DNA of 64,000 nt from Pelomonas cellulosilytica (GTDB lineage Bacteria > Pseudomonadota > Gammaproteobacteria > Burkholderiales > Burkholderiaceae_C): positions 62,001 to 126,000 of the forward strand of contig NZ_JAJTWU010000007.1 of NCBI RefSeq assembly GCF_021353265.1, written 5' to 3'. The position numbers and the translations under genes were made by a program. Below are positions 62,468 to 64,000 of this stretch, piece by piece. The first letter of the stretch is position 1; every line of letters starts with the position of its first letter. The notes beneath the pieces were generated by a model that did not search any database, was not told where the DNA came from, and saw nothing but the letters and a program-made list of their open reading frames with translations.

Positions 62468-64000
62468 CGGATGACACCTTGGCCGTCGTGATGTCCAGAT
62501 AGCCGGTGATGCGCTTGCCTTGCTGCCGGCCCTCATCTTCCCGAGGAGCGAGGCCACCACGAAGCGCCGAGCGCGACATCAGGCGGTTTGCAGCAACACA
62601 GGAAGTCTCCGGAATGACGATGCAACTCGGGCATGCGCCGCCGTCGGCGTCGCACAAGCTGCCCGAGCCGCACATCAGGGTTCTTGGCTCCAATAGGTAC
62701 TCGAGAAAGACCGTGTTGTAGTTGCGCCAGAGCGCCGACAGGTTGCCCAGGTCCATCGTCGTTCCGTTGCGGTAGACCACGAACGCCAAGTCTGCCGGGA
62801 ACAGGTACTCCCCTAGGCTGCCCATATCGAGCCCCGAAAACTCTGCGACCGCCTTCATCAGGGTGTGCGCGTAGGTATGCAGCAGCGTGTAGACATAGCG
62901 GTAGGTGTTGGCCGGTCCGGGCTTCAGGTCCGCGAAGTACTTTCCGAACGGAGCCGCGCTCTCCAAGACGTGAGCCCCGAGCTTTAAGTCACCCGCCGGG
63001 TCCCACTCGGGCAGGTCGGTCACGCCGACAGCGCGCAGCCACTCGTAGACGAGCTCGGGGTTGAGGCGTGCGTAGATTGCCTCGTTGGCCTGGGTGACGA
63101 CGTAGATCGGGATCTTGCCGTTTCCCAGCGGCTGGAACAGGTTCAGTCGAACCGGAAGCATGAGCTGCTGTTGATCGCTCTTCTCAATGAGCGGGTCGGT
63201 CGACACGCGCGTGAAGCCGTGCGTGAAGCGGCACAAATCAAACTCGCGGATGAGGCCCATCTCGGCGAGACCCATGGCAGACATCAACCGGGTTGTAGTC
63301 GCCTTCTGCGCGTCCAGCTCCGCCTTCGTTCTGGGGGCAAGGTCACGGTCAGGCTCTGTAAAGCGCACGAACGGAGACCGCCCGTCGGCCACGCTCAGCT
63401 TGGTGAGCTTGCTGCGACGCAAGGCCTCGTGCTCGACGGCGAGCACGAGCGGGTCATAGCGACTTCCGAACTCGGCGCGCCGGTCAATCTGTCCCGTCAG
63501 CCAGGGCGGCGGCTCGTGCTTGACGGGGATGAGGCCCGGCGTGGCCTTCCAGTCGTCGATCATGACCCGCATCTGCTTTGTCGGCATTTCGGCCATCGAT
63601 GTGCCGGCCAACGTCTTGAGCATGTGTTCCATGCTCTCGTAGAGCTGCACCTTCGCCACCTCTCCGGCCTTGCGCATCATCTCGACGATCTCAGCGTCCG
63701 ACGGCGGTTTGACGCCGAGGCCATAACGCTCTGAAGCAAACCCCGCCAGGTCAGCCTCGTTACCCTCCTGCAGCATCAGCAGCAAGTCGCGCTCGCCTGC
63801 TGAAAACACGATGAATTGCTCGCTGTGAGGGTAGAAGGCCGGTGTGGCTCTGTATGAAATCGGCTCCATGCGCCGCCAGCGCGGCGGGCGCTGCAAGCAC
63901 TCGTCACCCAGCAGCTGCGTGGTTTCAGGGTCGTTTTGCAGCCAACTGTCCCCTTCCTTGTGCCCGTTCTCGCACTCGAAGACCCACTCACCGATGCGAG
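62454..64000 (-). CDS. drmB: DISARM protein DrmB (DUF1998), 5' end outside window
   Basis: The frame is open to the window edge: codons before 63896 read GEWVFECENGHKEGDSWLQN and onward, so the gene starts beyond base 64,000. The DUF1998 region is clear: LLHTYAHTLMKAVAEFSGLD, MGSLGEYLFPADLAFVVYRN, CGSGSLCDADGGACPSCIVI and PETSCVAANRLMSRSALRGG, giving a Cys-rich zinc site. DrmB forms a complex with the helicase DrmA in DISARM antiphage defense. drmA is expected just outside the window. Confidence 0.82.
   Translation of the reverse strand, partial: RIGEWVFECENGHKEGDSWLQNDPETTQLLGDECLQRPPRWRRMEPISYRATPAFYPHSEQFIVFSAGERDLLLMLQEGNEADLAGFASERYGLGVKPPSDAEIVEMMRKAGEVAKVQLYESMEHMLKTLAGTSMAEMPTKQMRVMIDDWKATPGLIPVKHEPPPWLTGQIDRRAEFGSRYDPLVLAVEHEALRRSKLTKLSVADGRSPFVRFTEPDRDLAPRTKAELDAQKATTTRLMSAMGLAEMGLIREFDLCRFTHGFTRVSTDPLIEKSDQQQLMLPVRLNLFQPLGNGKIPIYVVTQANEAIYARLNPELVYEWLRAVGVTDLPEWDPAGDLKLGAHVLESAAPFGKYFADLKPGPANTYRYVYTLLHTYAHTLMKAVAEFSGLDMGSLGEYLFPADLAFVVYRNGTTMDLGNLSALWRNYNTVFLEYLLEPRTLMCGSGSLCDADGGACPSCIVIPETSCVAANRLMSRSALRGGLAPREDEGRQQGKRITGYLDITTAKVSSGAAS

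Larger units (their letters stand above)
28645..64000. mobile_element. Genomic island inserted in ttcA (left junction visible, right end outside window)
   Basis: The left boundary is the ttcA break. A three-recombinase module follows from 29,299. Cargo to the window end includes a second SOS mutasome, an integron, IS110, two IS66 elements, a SIR2-argonaute and a DISARM locus. Genes at 29-35 kb have visibly lower GC and different codon use from the left flank. No conjugation or replication genes are seen here. Size is at least 35 kb. Confidence 0.75.

Noticed and set aside
1-64000. CRISPR arrays, rRNA and tRNA genes
   Set aside because: No regularly spaced direct repeats and no tRNA or rRNA sequence recognised by eye. 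The island targets a protein gene, not a tRNA.

Overview
The window comes from a GC-rich betaproteobacterium, most likely Burkholderiales (Rubrivivax/Roseateles-like). The grounds are the codon use, the rplM-rpsI-erpA block, msrPQ, two PEP-CTERM proteins, and an operonic imuA-imuB-dnaE2 mutasome. The window has two halves that meet at about 28,645.

Resident chromosome (1-28,645). In order: the 3' end of anmK, an MdtD-like MFS exporter, erpA, rpsI and rplM, a GNAT acetyltransferase, a membrane-anchored DUF2726 protein and srkA. Next come two small YCII and SnoaL-like genes and a first SOS mutasome (imuA-imuB-dnaE2) behind a LexA box. These are followed by a GAF-PAS sensor, a chemotaxis receptor, a TetR regulator, msrP-msrQ, and a secreted-protein cluster (a frameshifted PEP-CTERM gene, a ZU5-like lipoprotein, an intact PEP-CTERM protein). 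The half ends with a secreted helical protein, a two-domain extradiol dioxygenase divergent from a MalT-like regulator, and a fused flavoprotein-FolB gene whose downstream partner ttcA is broken.

Mobile island (about 28,645 to beyond 64,000). ttcA is cut inside its SGGK(DS) PP-loop motif. A tightly packed module of three tyrosine-recombinase-like genes plus a small coiled-coil gene begins about 650 bp further on. Its cargo includes HTH regulators and small ORFs, a SOS-controlled SRAP protease operon divergent from a second complete imuA-imuB-dnaE2 set that shares one LexA box with it, and several unknown genes. It also carries a complete integron: a SOS-controlled intI running divergently to minus-strand cassettes, with four 57-bp attC-like sites and an IS110-family IS in the array. 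Two IS66 elements lie head to head. The right end holds antiphage genes: a single-chain SIR2-APAZ-PIWI argonaute, and drmC and drmB of a DISARM locus that runs off the window.

The island therefore combines DNA-damage-inducible mutagenesis, SOS-inducible cassette shuffling and antiphage immunity. The missing part of ttcA and the right attachment site should lie beyond the window.
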